Positions 1 through 8,121 of a DNA stretch of 64,000 nucleotides are shown here, one piece after another. The DNA is taken from the IMG/VR virus record IMGVR_UViG_3300042691_031577, positions 1 to 64,000 of that record; one strand, given 5' to 3'. A model generated the notes under the pieces. It searched no databases and was not told the DNA's origin. It saw only the letters and a program-made list of their open reading frames with translations. The DNA comes from a virus. The translations under genes were made by a program, and so were the position numbers. Numbering within the stretch: position 1 is the first letter of the stretch; each line of letters begins with the position of its first letter.

Positions 1-54
1 TTAAAGGACACAGGATTTTAAGTCCTGCGTGTCTACCAGTTCCACCACCCGAGC
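1..54 (-). tRNA. tRNA-Leu(TAA), 3' end cut by window edge
   Basis: On the minus strand the sequence opens with acceptor half GCTCGGG, a D-arm of class II type (GTGGAACTGGTAGACAC) and a perfect anticodon arm CAGGA-CTTAAAA-TCCTG, which gives anticodon TAA (leucine). The variable arm, T-arm and 3' end lie beyond position 1. Only 8 bases separate it from the next tRNA-like element. Confidence 0.85.
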
Positions 55-62
55 ATTATTTG

Positions 63-205
63 TAGTCAGGGTAGGACTTGCACCTACACCGCTTCCGTTT
101 ACCCGCACGACGAACGCTGAAACTCCTACGGTTTACTCTTTCGAGTGACGGCCAAGCTCTCCGTCTTTAATGTCGTGTTTTGCCTTTCTATTCAGCCACC
201 TGACT
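63..205 (-). ncRNA. 143-nt tRNA-like element A (expanded centre)
   Basis: The ends look like a tRNA: 7-bp acceptor AGTCAGG/CCTGACT with discriminator A at 63, a short D-stem GCT/GGC, and a T-arm GTAGG-TGCAAGT-CCTAC directly before the acceptor 3' strand. The interior is about 55-60 nt too long. A CACGAC/GTCGTG stem sits where the anticodon stem should be, but its loop is about 60 nt and holds nested hairpins (GACGG/CCGTC and ACTC-GAAA-GAGT). It could be a tRNA with an intron-like insertion in the anticodon loop, a degenerate tRNA, or a non-decoding tRNA mimic. The T-loop has G at position 55, which is atypical. No amino acid identity is assigned. Confidence 0.55.
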
Positions 206-326
206 ATATGCCTTTTTGAACAACGTTGAGAAGGCTAACTCTATCTCCTATACGATGAGACGGTACTAGTGAGCATTGTTAAGAGGCTTTACCGGTATTA
301 CGATCCCCTCGCGAGCGGGGCTATTG
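206..326 (-). other. Spacer between the two tRNA-like elements, with GC-rich inverted repeat
   Basis: No ORF and no complete tRNA could be found here. A GC-rich inverted repeat (CCCC/GGGG around TCGCGAGC) lies at 305-320. On the minus strand, around 225-260, there is a D-arm-like stretch with a CTC/GAG stem and a GG-containing loop, but no matching anticodon or T-arm. The segment may be the remains of a tRNA or the spacer of a processed polycistronic tRNA transcript. Confidence 0.35.
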
Positions 327-469
327 TAGTCAGGACAGGACTTGAACCTGTATAACTCATAACAGTTGGTGTGAGTTATTTAATCCATTAGACGAGGTAA
401 TCAATCCACTAACCAACATTGATAATCCCTCTCTTCTAACTTCTGCGTCTACCATTCCGCCACCTGACT
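327..469 (-). ncRNA. 143-nt tRNA-like element B (expanded centre)
   Basis: It has the same length and the same acceptor stem (AGTCAGG/CCTGACT, discriminator A) as element A. The D-arm is good (GCG-GAATGGTAGA-CGC, with the GG of the D-loop) and the T-arm is canonical (ACAGG-TTCAAGT-CCTGT). After the D-arm the sequence CAGAAGTTAGAA resembles the 5' half of a leucine anticodon arm, but no matching 3' half follows. About 55 nt intervene with their own pairings (GAGG/CCTC, ATCAAT/ATTGAT), then a long arm ATAACTC/GAGTTAT. It may be an intron-bearing or remodelled class II tRNA. Decoding identity is unresolved. Confidence 0.55.
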
Positions 470-703
470 ATTTTTCCTATCCTGAGATTCCAGATAGTAG
501 ATTTTAACGGTTTAGTTTTCTTGAAAACAAACACATTAGTGTCTTACCACATAAAACTAAAAAGCAGCATTACTGGGAGGAAACATGCCAGTATCCTTTA
601 TCCCCACGAGGTCGGCGTTTTTATTAGTAAGGATGTCCGGCCCAATACCCTATCCATTGTTTATGTCTTGGATTAAAGACTGCTGAGTATCTCTTACTCA
701 TTG
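470..703 (-). other. Noncoding, hairpin-rich stretch of unknown function
   Basis: There is no ORF above noise and no tRNA with a recognisable T-arm. On the minus strand several short stems can be seen: GAGT/ACTC just after tRNA-Glu, GTCTT/AAGAC, TACTGG/CCAGTA with an 11-nt loop, ACAC/GTGT, GTTTT/AAAAC and CTATC/GATAG. The density of stems and lack of coding capacity suggest a structured RNA or decayed tRNA genes within the tRNA transcript. Confidence 0.4.
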
Positions 704-775
704 TACTCCCTACGAGAATCGAACTCGTCTTTCCAGGATGAAAACCTGATGTCCTAACCGATAGACGAAAGGAGC
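704..775 (-). tRNA. tRNA-Glu(TTC)
   Basis: A normal 72-nt tRNA. The acceptor is GCTCCTT/AGGGAGT (with G-T wobbles), followed by a D-arm containing the GG pair, anticodon arm CAGG-TTTTCAT-CCTG with anticodon TTC, and T-arm with TTCGATT loop. CCA is not encoded; the genome reads A-CAA at the 3' end. Confidence 0.9.
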
Positions 776-779
776 ATAC

Positions 780-1034
780 TTAATATATCATTAACAAGTG
801 ACCTTCTTTTGAAATGACTCTTGTTATACTATAGTCCTCAGACAATGTACGAGCAGATACTTCTACTGCTTGTTGTAATAAACCATGTGCAAACGGATTC
901 ATAGGATCTATTAGTTTTTGTATTATAGTTGGATTATTTTTACCTATTTTAATCATATAAGCCTCCATTAGTTTAACACATTCATCTATGTTTAAGGGAT
1001 GACCTCTAAAATATTTTATAATTAGGTCCTTCAT
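780..1034 (-). CDS. Small hypothetical protein, 84 aa
   Basis: I do not recognise this family. It is a soluble, mostly helical small protein with no cysteines, membrane segments or clear motif. It is the last protein gene before the tRNA region and its ATG overlaps the stop of the upstream gene by one base, so it is probably translated by coupling. The coding-strand motif ATATTTAT lies only 4 nt upstream of its ATG. Confidence 0.6.
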   Translation of the reverse strand: MKDLIIKYFRGHPLNIDECVKLMEAYMIKIGKNNPTIIQKLIDPMNPFAHGLLQQAVEVSARTLSEDYSITRVISKEGHLLMIY

Positions 1035-1819
1035 TATAATAAATATTCCTTAAACTTATTTATATTAAAGGTAATATCTCCCATTTTGCCATCCAAACTA
1101 TCTTCAAAAAATTCTTCAATTTTATTTGATGGTTTAGTTAGCAAACCGTATTCTTCATATATGATTCCTAAAATACCATTTATAATAGGTGAAGATGTAT
1201 CAACTGAATTGATGTAGTTAAGTCCTTTGTAATATATAAATTCTTGAGGTAAACTAGCACCTAATAAATGGATATAGTGATTATCTAAAATATAACCTTG
1301 TTTTTTAAATGAAGTAACCAATTCAATCCTACCCATCATTTGATTAACTAGTTTATTTGGATGATGAAATAAACGTTGATACACCTCAGATGAATGATTA
1401 AATGCAAAATGTTTAAAACCTAAATCAATACATTTATCATATAAATTAATAAAATCTTCAACTGTTTTACCCTGTAGTACAACCATTAGTTTGGTTTCTG
1501 ATGGTAATTGTGCTTTAAGAGTATTCATCCAATATTTAGCGTTTTTATAAGTGGCACTAGTATTGTTCCAAGCATCAGGTGTAATAAAAATATCAGGTTT
1601 AATTAAGTTAATTTTTTCAATTAAGTCCTCATTTGTATGAGTCACACCTTCAAATAACCCATTATCCATAATAATAAAACGTTCATCAAGTCTAGTCTGT
1701 AGAAAATAGTTTTTATACATTTCATACTTGTCTAACAGATGAGGTAAACAATAATCGTAATCATTAAAATGTTTACTGCGTTCTAGTAACGCTAAAGGGA
1801 CTTCATGTGATACTTTCAT
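1034..1819 (-). CDS. TGT/DpdA-like TIM-barrel protein (possible 7-deazaguanine transglycosylase)
   Basis: About 261 residues from the chosen start. Features resembling the tRNA-guanine transglycosylase (TGT) superfamily and its phage DpdA relatives are: a strand with acidic residue IIMDNGLFEG near residue 50, a PDIFITPDAW segment, the strand MVVLQG, a GFKHFAFNHS segment and IHLLGASLPQEF followed by SVDTSSP. In DpdA proteins the barrel swaps guanine for a 7-deazaguanine in DNA; TGT does so in tRNA. The family call is by motif resemblance only. The start at 1819 is preferred because a longer frame beginning at 1864 would run through a terminator hairpin. It could instead act on the phage tRNAs encoded nearby. 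Confidence 0.5.
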   Translation of the reverse strand: MKVSHEVPLALLERSKHFNDYDYCLPHLLDKYEMYKNYFLQTRLDERFIIMDNGLFEGVTHTNEDLIEKINLIKPDIFITPDAWNNTSATYKNAKYWMNTLKAQLPSETKLMVVLQGKTVEDFINLYDKCIDLGFKHFAFNHSSEVYQRLFHHPNKLVNQMMGRIELVTSFKKQGYILDNHYIHLLGASLPQEFIYYKGLNYINSVDTSSPIINGILGIIYEEYGLLTKPSNKIEEFFEDSLDGKMGDITFNINKFKEYLL

Positions 1820-1840
1820 AACTTTATTTTTTATAAAGAT

Positions 1841-1862
1841 AAAAAAGGCCTCGTAAGAGGCC
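1841..1862 (-). terminator. Intrinsic terminator after the 779-aa fibre gene
   Basis: On the minus strand GGCCTC-TTAC-GAGGCC is followed by six Ts, about 10 nt after the fibre stop codon. This is a textbook rho-independent terminator and it also argues that the next gene starts downstream, at 1819. Confidence 0.85.
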
Positions 1863-1871
1863 AAATTTTTC

Positions 1872-4211
1872 TTAAACTACTTGAGTAACTGTTGCTATTA
1901 TTGAAGGTATAGCTGGAATGTTGCCTGTAGCCGTTGCATACAAAAATTGAGTATTTGTTTGATCAGTTTGATATGCTATTTCAATATATGAACCTGACTC
2001 AAATGTATCCATAAAATTCCAAGCAGGAACATGGTAAGTATTGTTTGATGTAGGTCCTATTTTAGTGCCTGAATTAGTGATGTTTACACCATTTTTCTTA
2101 AACCAAATATCAACTGTGGCTCCAGTTTGAGTAAATAATTGAGCTGAAAATTGTAAATTATATAAACCTGTATTTGCAAATGTTATTCTACTATTGTTAG
2201 TTAATGATATTCCACTTGATGTAGCTACAGTACTATAAATAAATGACCCAGAAACATTTTGAGTTGGTGATATACTTGCTGTATGGAATAATGAAATATA
2301 GTTAAATTGTTTTTGACCATTTACAAAAAAACTACCTGTTAAATTTAATGATCCTGTTATAGATACAGGAGCATTTATATCAACTAATGAAGATGAAAAT
2401 GACTGTAATGTTCCAGAAACATAAGTTATAGTATTAACATTACTTGTTGGGTCTGACGTAGAATTAAAACCGGCTGTATTAACTAAATCATTTCCAAAAT
2501 TAGTACTGGTTAGTCCAGATAAAGTAACAGTAACTCCATTTTCTAAAGTATTCTCAGAAATAGCTGATTTTACATACCACTGACTGCTTCCAGAGTCATA
2601 AACATATAATTTATAAGATTGGATAGTTCCACTTGGTGATAGAGTTATTTGTGGTCTTGGTGAAAATCCAAAAGTAAAGTCATTATAGAAATTATTATCA
2701 GCTGAAGCTGTAAAAACTGGGCTTACTTGGGTTTCATCACCACCAGATACACCAGCATAATATACATCAAAATTAGAATCCCATTGGGAGCTACCAAGAT
2801 TAGTATTTAAAAATCCACTACCATTAAATGATGCTGTTGTAGGTTCATTTGAAGAACTTATAGATGAAGATAATGAAGAACTAGCTCTAAATAATCTTCT
2901 TCCATCTAATGTATTCATTAACAATGAACCAGTCATCTCAGCTATACCAATATTTCTAAATGTTGATGAACCTGATACTACTAATGAGCCAGTAATATTA
3001 GTATTACCATTTATGTTTTGTGTTCCAACAAAATTATTTGAACCGGTAGTAGCAAATACAGATGAAGCAGTACTATTTAATGTTAAAGCATTTGTTGAGA
3101 ATGAAGCACTTACAGCGCGAGAAGCACTTACAGCATTTAAAACATATGAAGCAGAGACCGCATTTAAAACATATGATGCTGTTGTAGCAAATGAAGAACT
3201 AACAGCATTTAAAACGTATGAGGCCGTTGTTGCAAACGAACTTGAAACCGCGTTTAGAACATATGAAGCAGTTGTAGCAAATGAAGCACTTGTAACACTA
3301 CCTCCATAGAATGAAGCTGTTGTAGCAAATGAACTTGAAACCGCGTTTAGAACATATGAAGCTGTAGTTGCTGTACCTAATAATGATCCTGTTACACCAG
3401 CAGTAACATTTAATGAACCTGTGATAATGGTATTACCTAAAATATCTATTGGGGCATTTGAGGTTTGTTTATTGAAACTAAAAAATCCATTAGCCCCAGC
3501 ATTACTAGCTGACATAAATAAAGAACCTACACCACCTATACCTATAGCTAATCTATCAATAGGTTGAGCATACCAAAAGAATCCCTTATTATCATTTCCT
3601 GAGTTTACAGCAAAACCAATACTATCTGATGCTATGTCTTTAGCAGTTATTAATGCTGTATTATTACTACCAATTGCTGTTATAGATCCAGTTATTATAT
3701 TTGCTGATCCACTTGAATATATATTAGAGCTAACTAATGATTGGTTACCATTAGACATTGGAACTCTATATTGAGGAATACTTGCTTCTGTACCTAAACC
3801 TCCTGTACCTACAGGGCCTGTTAATAATATTGCACTACTAGTGACAGAACCTGTTATATTTCTATATATCCAATATTTGTTTAAAGAATCCCAAGCGAGA
3901 GATGATGTAGCTATTGATGCTCCTGAGTCAAGAACATCATATATACCATAACGTATTGTAGGACTAGATATAGATACTGCAAATGTTGAGGCACTAATTA
4001 CTGTGATAGAGGATGTAGTATATGTAAAGGAACCAGTGCCTAATACTGTTAAATTACCCTGTATTGTTTGGTTACCAATAAAAGTGTTTGAACCGGTAGT
4101 AGCATATGCTCCCGATATGGAATTGATAGATCCTGTAAGAAATTGGAAATTTCCATCTAATTCTGCGTGGGTTAATGGAGATCCTTTGGTTAATCTATAT
4201 ACTAATGGCAT
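1872..4211 (-). CDS. Tail fibre/structural protein with repeat-rich shaft, 779 aa
   Basis: A large, Ser/Thr/Gly/Asn-rich protein typical of phage fibres. The N-terminus (LTKGSPLTHAELDGNFQFL) resembles the short N-terminal modules of fibre proteins that attach to the baseplate. Residues about 290-370 contain tandem copies of a 15-residue unit built on ASYVLNAVSSSFATT, expected to form a trimeric beta shaft. The last roughly 150 residues look like a C1q/TNF-like jelly-roll head (strands such as FANTGLYNLQFSAQLF and ESGSYIEIAYQTDQ), which would be the receptor-binding end. It is far from the other fibre genes, after the nucleotide-metabolism block, and ends at a strong terminator. Host-binding role is inferred. 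Confidence 0.75.
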   Translation of the reverse strand: MPLVYRLTKGSPLTHAELDGNFQFLTGSINSISGAYATTGSNTFIGNQTIQGNLTVLGTGSFTYTTSSITVISASTFAVSISSPTIRYGIYDVLDSGASIATSSLAWDSLNKYWIYRNITGSVTSSAILLTGPVGTGGLGTEASIPQYRVPMSNGNQSLVSSNIYSSGSANIITGSITAIGSNNTALITAKDIASDSIGFAVNSGNDNKGFFWYAQPIDRLAIGIGGVGSLFMSASNAGANGFFSFNKQTSNAPIDILGNTIITGSLNVTAGVTGSLLGTATTASYVLNAVSSSFATTASFYGGSVTSASFATTASYVLNAVSSSFATTASYVLNAVSSSFATTASYVLNAVSASYVLNAVSASRAVSASFSTNALTLNSTASSVFATTGSNNFVGTQNINGNTNITGSLVVSGSSTFRNIGIAEMTGSLLMNTLDGRRLFRASSSLSSSISSSNEPTTASFNGSGFLNTNLGSSQWDSNFDVYYAGVSGGDETQVSPVFTASADNNFYNDFTFGFSPRPQITLSPSGTIQSYKLYVYDSGSSQWYVKSAISENTLENGVTVTLSGLTSTNFGNDLVNTAGFNSTSDPTSNVNTITYVSGTLQSFSSSLVDINAPVSITGSLNLTGSFFVNGQKQFNYISLFHTASISPTQNVSGSFIYSTVATSSGISLTNNSRITFANTGLYNLQFSAQLFTQTGATVDIWFKKNGVNITNSGTKIGPTSNNTYHVPAWNFMDTFESGSYIEIAYQTDQTNTQFLYATATGNIPAIPSIIATVTQVV
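3105..3370. repeat. In-frame tandem repeats, about 45 bp, in fibre gene
   Basis: Imperfect copies of a 45-bp unit (core gcatttaaaacatatgaagc, plus strand) encode the ASYVLNAVSSSFATT shaft repeats. Similar DNA occurs in the 1390-residue fibre gene near 29770-29860 and 30110-30190, so the copies could recombine between fibre genes. Confidence 0.8.
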
Positions 4212-4255
4212 ATTATTATTTAGTTTACCAATAAATATTAAAAAATATAATATTC

Positions 4256-4567
4256 CTACTCAGTTTCTTCAGTGTTTATATCTATTGCTGATAGTAGCTG
4301 TTCCAATTTTTGGTGTATTTCCGTTGCTTTTTCTATCTTTTCAGATGGAGTAAGACTATCTTGGTTTTTTTCTAGTAATTCTGCCTGCTCTTTTAAGGCT
4401 TTTAACATTTCTATATCCATAGTAGTATTATTTTTAATATATTTTGGTGTATAAGGGCAATGTCTGCATTTATTACCGCAGCAAAATCCGCGTTTAACGT
4501 GAAATAGGGCGGTAAATACCACCCTATCTCCGTCTTTATAATAATCTATATTTAAACTATCTCGCAT
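4256..4567 (-). CDS. DUF5522-like cysteine motif protein with helical tail
   Basis: The N-terminal part reads DYYKDGDRVVFTALFHVKRG followed by FCCGNKCRHCPY. This CC-x4-C-x2-C pattern matches the DUF5522 family, small proteins known mainly from Bacteroidetes and of unknown function; four Cys could bind a metal. The last 50 residues form a charged helix, possibly a coiled coil, and an internal Met at about residue 50 could start a separate product. I take the start at 4567, 15 nt inside the longest frame. The gene overlaps the end of the ribonucleotide reductase gene, so it is probably co-translated with it. Confidence 0.7.
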   Translation of the reverse strand: MRDSLNIDYYKDGDRVVFTALFHVKRGFCCGNKCRHCPYTPKYIKNNTTMDIEMLKALKEQAELLEKNQDSLTPSEKIEKATEIHQKLEQLLSAIDINTEETE

Positions 4568-6405
4568 GCTCCACCAGCACAAGCGGCTTGATCCATTAAT
4601 GCTGTTTCATCACTATACTCTACTACTTTAGATAGATCCAATGAATGTAGATGACCAACACGTTCATTAAATTCAGCCTCAGTTATAGTTTCAAATGGAG
4701 CTTGTGTATATGTTCCTAAATCTTCAGGTAAGAATGATAATGCAGTAAAATATTCTTTATTATCCCATAACCACTCACCTACAGTTTCCCATTCTTGTTG
4801 TTTGATATTTACTGTAGCTGAAACGTTATGCATATTGCTTCCTTTTCTGTGGCCTGGTTTAATCCACTCTTTATTGAATTTTTTAATTCTTTCTAACAAT
4901 TCAATTGCCGTTTCTTTAGGACGTGTAATAGAGCCTACTGGTGCCTTTTGAGGAATAGTTACAATCGCTTGAATATGTGGTTTAAAGAAATCATCTTCTA
5001 ATAATTCTGGGTGGTGGATTTGGAGGTGGGTATATAATGCCTCATTCTTACCAATACGAATTCTTCTTAAATAGAAATCATCGTGCCAAGCATGAATACC
5101 ACTTGAAGTACCTAATACTAATGATGTAGTTCCTGATGGTTTTACACATGTAACACGAGCTGCTTTATTAATTCCTAATATTTCAGCAACGCGAGCGTTT
5201 TCCTCTGTTGCTGTTTTAGCTGCTTCTTTTAAGCTAAAATTTAATACTGCTCCTGAAGCAATACCAGTCATTCCGATACCCAATAGTGCTTCTTTTTCAG
5301 TTGTTTTTTTCCATACATCTCTTAAATAATGGAAATCAGTATATGATGCTTGTAATGTACCTATAAATGCTGCTGCTTTTACTCTAGCGTTTAAATCTTC
5401 CTGTGATTCAATAGTTGAAGCATTTACTTCACATAAATTACAGAATTGATTAGGACGTAAGTTAATTTCAGCACAAGGATTAGTACCTGCATCTTTATCA
5501 TTTGAAAATATAAATCCTGGTTCACCTGAATTGCTTAGTTCAATTTTTTTCCATAAATCAAGAAATATATCTTTTTCAATTTTAGATTTAATTAATACTG
5601 CTGTATTATTTGCTCTTCCGCGTTGTGGGTTTTGTTCCCACCAATTACCGAATTTGCAAGTTAGCATGTCTTCATCATCTAGATTAAATAAAGCAATTAA
5701 AGCTGCTCTTCTAATACCACCTGACAATACAGCATCTGCTAAATGACAAATAATATCATGACATTCTAATGATGTTAATTTATCTCCGTCTTGTTTTCTA
5801 TCTAAAATAGCTTGTACATGTATTAAAGCAATTTTTAAAGGCTCAGGTCCAGGTGCTTTACCACCTACAGTAATTAACTGAGCACCTTTAGGACGAATAT
5901 CTCTAAAATCAAATAAAGGTGCTGGCCCTCCACGTAAATAGGCTTTCATTAATACTTTAACTGCATCAGCCCATCCTTCAATTGAATCACCTACTAAATA
6001 ACGTTTTGATTTTAGTGGTTTTCTTACCTCAGGTAATTTTTCAATATGGTGTTGTTGTACTGAGTATCCTACTCCACATCCTGATAATAATAAAAACATT
6101 ATTTCTGAGAACGATGCTAAATCATCAATAGGAAGATATGAACAGTTAAATACTCGAGCATTATTTATCTCAATTGGTTTACCAGCAAATTGCATTGAAC
6201 GCATTGATGGTAATACTTTTTTATCATATACAAATTTATATGCATTTTCAATTTCTTCAGCTAAATGAGGAAATTTCTTTAAATGCATATTTTTATTACG
6301 ATCAACTAATTCATGCCATGTCTCTCTTCTATTTAATTCAGGATTAAATTTGGCGTACTTCATGTAGACAGTGATGTCACTCAAGATACTTTGTTCTATG
6401 TTCAT
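4552..6405 (-). CDS. nrdJ: Class II (adenosylcobalamin-dependent) ribonucleotide reductase
   Basis: Reduces ribonucleotides to deoxyribonucleotides using a B12-generated thiyl radical, with no separate radical subunit. Visible active-site features are: FNCSYLP (Cys88, first redox Cys), SGCGVGYS loop, NPCAEI (Cys311 as thiyl radical site, Glu313), Cys322 as the second redox Cys, and C-terminal shuttle pair Cys609/Cys614 in ACAGGACEIV. The LPSMRSMQFAG and NCSYLP signatures fit the monomeric RTPR-type class II enzymes. At 617 residues it is somewhat shorter than the cellular enzymes. A thioredoxin gene lies directly upstream and would re-reduce the C-terminal cysteine pair. No nrdA/nrdB pair is seen in this window. 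Confidence 0.9.
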   Translation of the reverse strand: MNIEQSILSDITVYMKYAKFNPELNRRETWHELVDRNKNMHLKKFPHLAEEIENAYKFVYDKKVLPSMRSMQFAGKPIEINNARVFNCSYLPIDDLASFSEIMFLLLSGCGVGYSVQQHHIEKLPEVRKPLKSKRYLVGDSIEGWADAVKVLMKAYLRGGPAPLFDFRDIRPKGAQLITVGGKAPGPEPLKIALIHVQAILDRKQDGDKLTSLECHDIICHLADAVLSGGIRRAALIALFNLDDEDMLTCKFGNWWEQNPQRGRANNTAVLIKSKIEKDIFLDLWKKIELSNSGEPGFIFSNDKDAGTNPCAEINLRPNQFCNLCEVNASTIESQEDLNARVKAAAFIGTLQASYTDFHYLRDVWKKTTEKEALLGIGMTGIASGAVLNFSLKEAAKTATEENARVAEILGINKAARVTCVKPSGTTSLVLGTSSGIHAWHDDFYLRRIRIGKNEALYTHLQIHHPELLEDDFFKPHIQAIVTIPQKAPVGSITRPKETAIELLERIKKFNKEWIKPGHRKGSNMHNVSATVNIKQQEWETVGEWLWDNKEYFTALSFLPEDLGTYTQAPFETITEAEFNERVGHLHSLDLSKVVEYSDETALMDQAACAGGACEIV

Positions 6406-6424
6406 ATTTGTTTTTATTTAATTG

Positions 6425-6685
6425 TTAAGAAAATTGTTTGATTAACTCAATTATAACACTTTTAGGTTTTACACCTGTAAATCGGTGCAATTCTTGCCCG
6501 TTTTTAGACAAGATAACTGTAGGTACTGAGGAAACATTGTCATTCATTGCTGCCTCTTTGTGCATATCTACATCAATCGTAACAAAATTAGCATTTGGTA
6601 ACTCACTTTGTATTTCATTCATAATAGGTGCTAGCGCTTTACATGGGCCACACCAAGTTGCTGTATAACGTTTAACTGTAATCAT
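6425..6685 (-). CDS. Thioredoxin/glutaredoxin-like protein
   Basis: An 86-residue thioredoxin-fold protein with active site WCGPC (Cys12, Cys15) and the cis-Pro region SVPTVIL, a compact version of the roughly 105-residue family norm. Its likely job is electron delivery to the ribonucleotide reductase 19 nt downstream. An ATATTTAT motif lies upstream of its ATG, so it probably starts a transcription unit that includes the reductase. Confidence 0.9.
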   Translation of the reverse strand: MITVKRYTATWCGPCKALAPIMNEIQSELPNANFVTIDVDMHKEAAMNDNVSSVPTVILSKNGQELHRFTGVKPKSVIIELIKQFS

Positions 6686-6719
6686 AATTTTTATTTTTGG
6701 GTCTATAAATATAAGAATA

Positions 6720-8102
6720 TTACTGATAAGATAAAAATTTACTACGAAGAATTTGCTTATCTTCGTCCCCTACTTCTGAATAATCATTAGTACGTTTATT
6801 TTTACCTTTTAGTTCAGGTGTGTCTTCATCGTCCAATGGCTGATCATATATATCTATATATCCTGTAGATGTATTTATATGAGAACCAAAAGTTAATCCG
6901 TCTGCTCCGTATCTATTTTTAATAAAATGCCAATTACCTGTTCCATTTACTTTATCTTTTCTACCTCGTGCTAAGGATATAATAATATCACCAATCATGA
7001 TTTTATCATACGAACCAGCTGCATTTTCAGCTTGTAAAATTCCTTTATCAGCACCTGTTCTATTTGCTTGTGAAGGTGATACTACAGGTATTCCTAATTC
7101 TTTAGCTAATCCTTTTACATCAGTATAAACATCATCAATTTCTTCTTTACGTTCTTTTCTTCCTTTAGTACGTAATAAATCTAAATAATCAATAATGATT
7201 AAATCTGGTTTGAATTCGTTTTGGTGTTCTAACTGTTGTAAATGAGACTCAATTGTATCTAATGATGCTCGTTTAGGGGCATATTCTTTAATTACAATTT
7301 TACCTTTTACTTTAGATATAGCATCTTGTACGGCATCACGATGTTTATCTAATTTATCAACGTCTATACCTGAGAATACAGCATCATATCTCTTACCTAC
7401 ATATCCTTCAGATAATTCTAAAGTATAATGTACTACGTTATATCCTAAAGCAGCAGCATAAGCTCCCATTGCTATCACACCCCATGATTTTCCACCACCT
7501 GGATTACCGAATAATAGTACTAGATCACCTTTACCATATCCTCCTTGTGTTAACTCATTAAATACTTTCCAAGGAAATGGAATAGCTCTTCTATCATCAT
7601 CCCTATAACGAGACTCAACATCAGCCTCGTAAATATGGCCTATGTTTTTATCTTCACCTGCTTTTAAAGCGCGATTAATTAATTGTTTAATACCATCATA
7701 ATCACCTAAACTCAATAAATCAACAGAAGTCATGATTGCTTTTTTCATCTGTTGGTTTTGGCAAAAATTAGAGAATTCTTTTTCAACCCATTCTAAATCA
7801 CTTGCGTCTGCCAATTTATATGCTTCACGAATTGATTCAACTAAAGATATTCTTAATACATCATTGTCTATCTTTTTGATTTCAATTGATAATGTTTCAG
7901 CAGTAGGATAAGTATGATATTGTTCAAAATATTTTATAATATAGTCAACAACCCATTTATGAGATGGATTTTCAAAATATTCACTATCAAGTGAATCAGA
8001 TATATTTAATAAAAAATCACGTTGAGTCAATAATGCTCCTAACACTTTAACCTGGAAAACACTACCGTAATTTTGTAATTTATTTAATGTTGAATTTGTC
8101 AT
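6720..8102 (-). CDS. 41: Replicative DNA helicase, DnaB/gp41-like
   Basis: 460 residues. An N-terminal helical domain comes first, then the RecA-like motor with Walker A GNPGGGKS (about 199-206), Walker B LIIIDYLDLL (Asp305), a conserved SPSQANRTG segment and the ISLARGRKDK/RYG region including the arginine finger side. These are the DnaB/T4 gp41 signatures for a hexameric 5'-3' helicase that unwinds the fork. It lies in a replication cassette with the 5' nuclease, UvsX and SSB. The primase partner is not in this window. Confidence 0.9.
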   Translation of the reverse strand: MTNSTLNKLQNYGSVFQVKVLGALLTQRDFLLNISDSLDSEYFENPSHKWVVDYIIKYFEQYHTYPTAETLSIEIKKIDNDVLRISLVESIREAYKLADASDLEWVEKEFSNFCQNQQMKKAIMTSVDLLSLGDYDGIKQLINRALKAGEDKNIGHIYEADVESRYRDDDRRAIPFPWKVFNELTQGGYGKGDLVLLFGNPGGGKSWGVIAMGAYAAALGYNVVHYTLELSEGYVGKRYDAVFSGIDVDKLDKHRDAVQDAISKVKGKIVIKEYAPKRASLDTIESHLQQLEHQNEFKPDLIIIDYLDLLRTKGRKERKEEIDDVYTDVKGLAKELGIPVVSPSQANRTGADKGILQAENAAGSYDKIMIGDIIISLARGRKDKVNGTGNWHFIKNRYGADGLTFGSHINTSTGYIDIYDQPLDDEDTPELKGKNKRTNDYSEVGDEDKQILRSKFLSYQ

Positions 8103-8121
8103 AAACCTTTATTTTAATATA

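Noticed and set aside
63-469. Group I or II intron in the tRNA-like elements
   Set aside because: The inserts are about 55 nt, far below the size of self-splicing introns; only an intron-like or structural insert remains possible.
1820-1864. Longer start of the TGT-like gene
   Set aside because: The extra 15 codons are formed by a terminator stem and its T-run.
3013-3309. Plus-strand ORF over the fibre repeats
   Set aside because: It is the mirror of the repeat array in the minus-strand fibre; composition follows the repeats and there is no start-associated motif.
3105-3370. Possible CRISPR array
   Set aside because: Repeats are in frame, contiguous and without unique spacers; they code for a fibre shaft.
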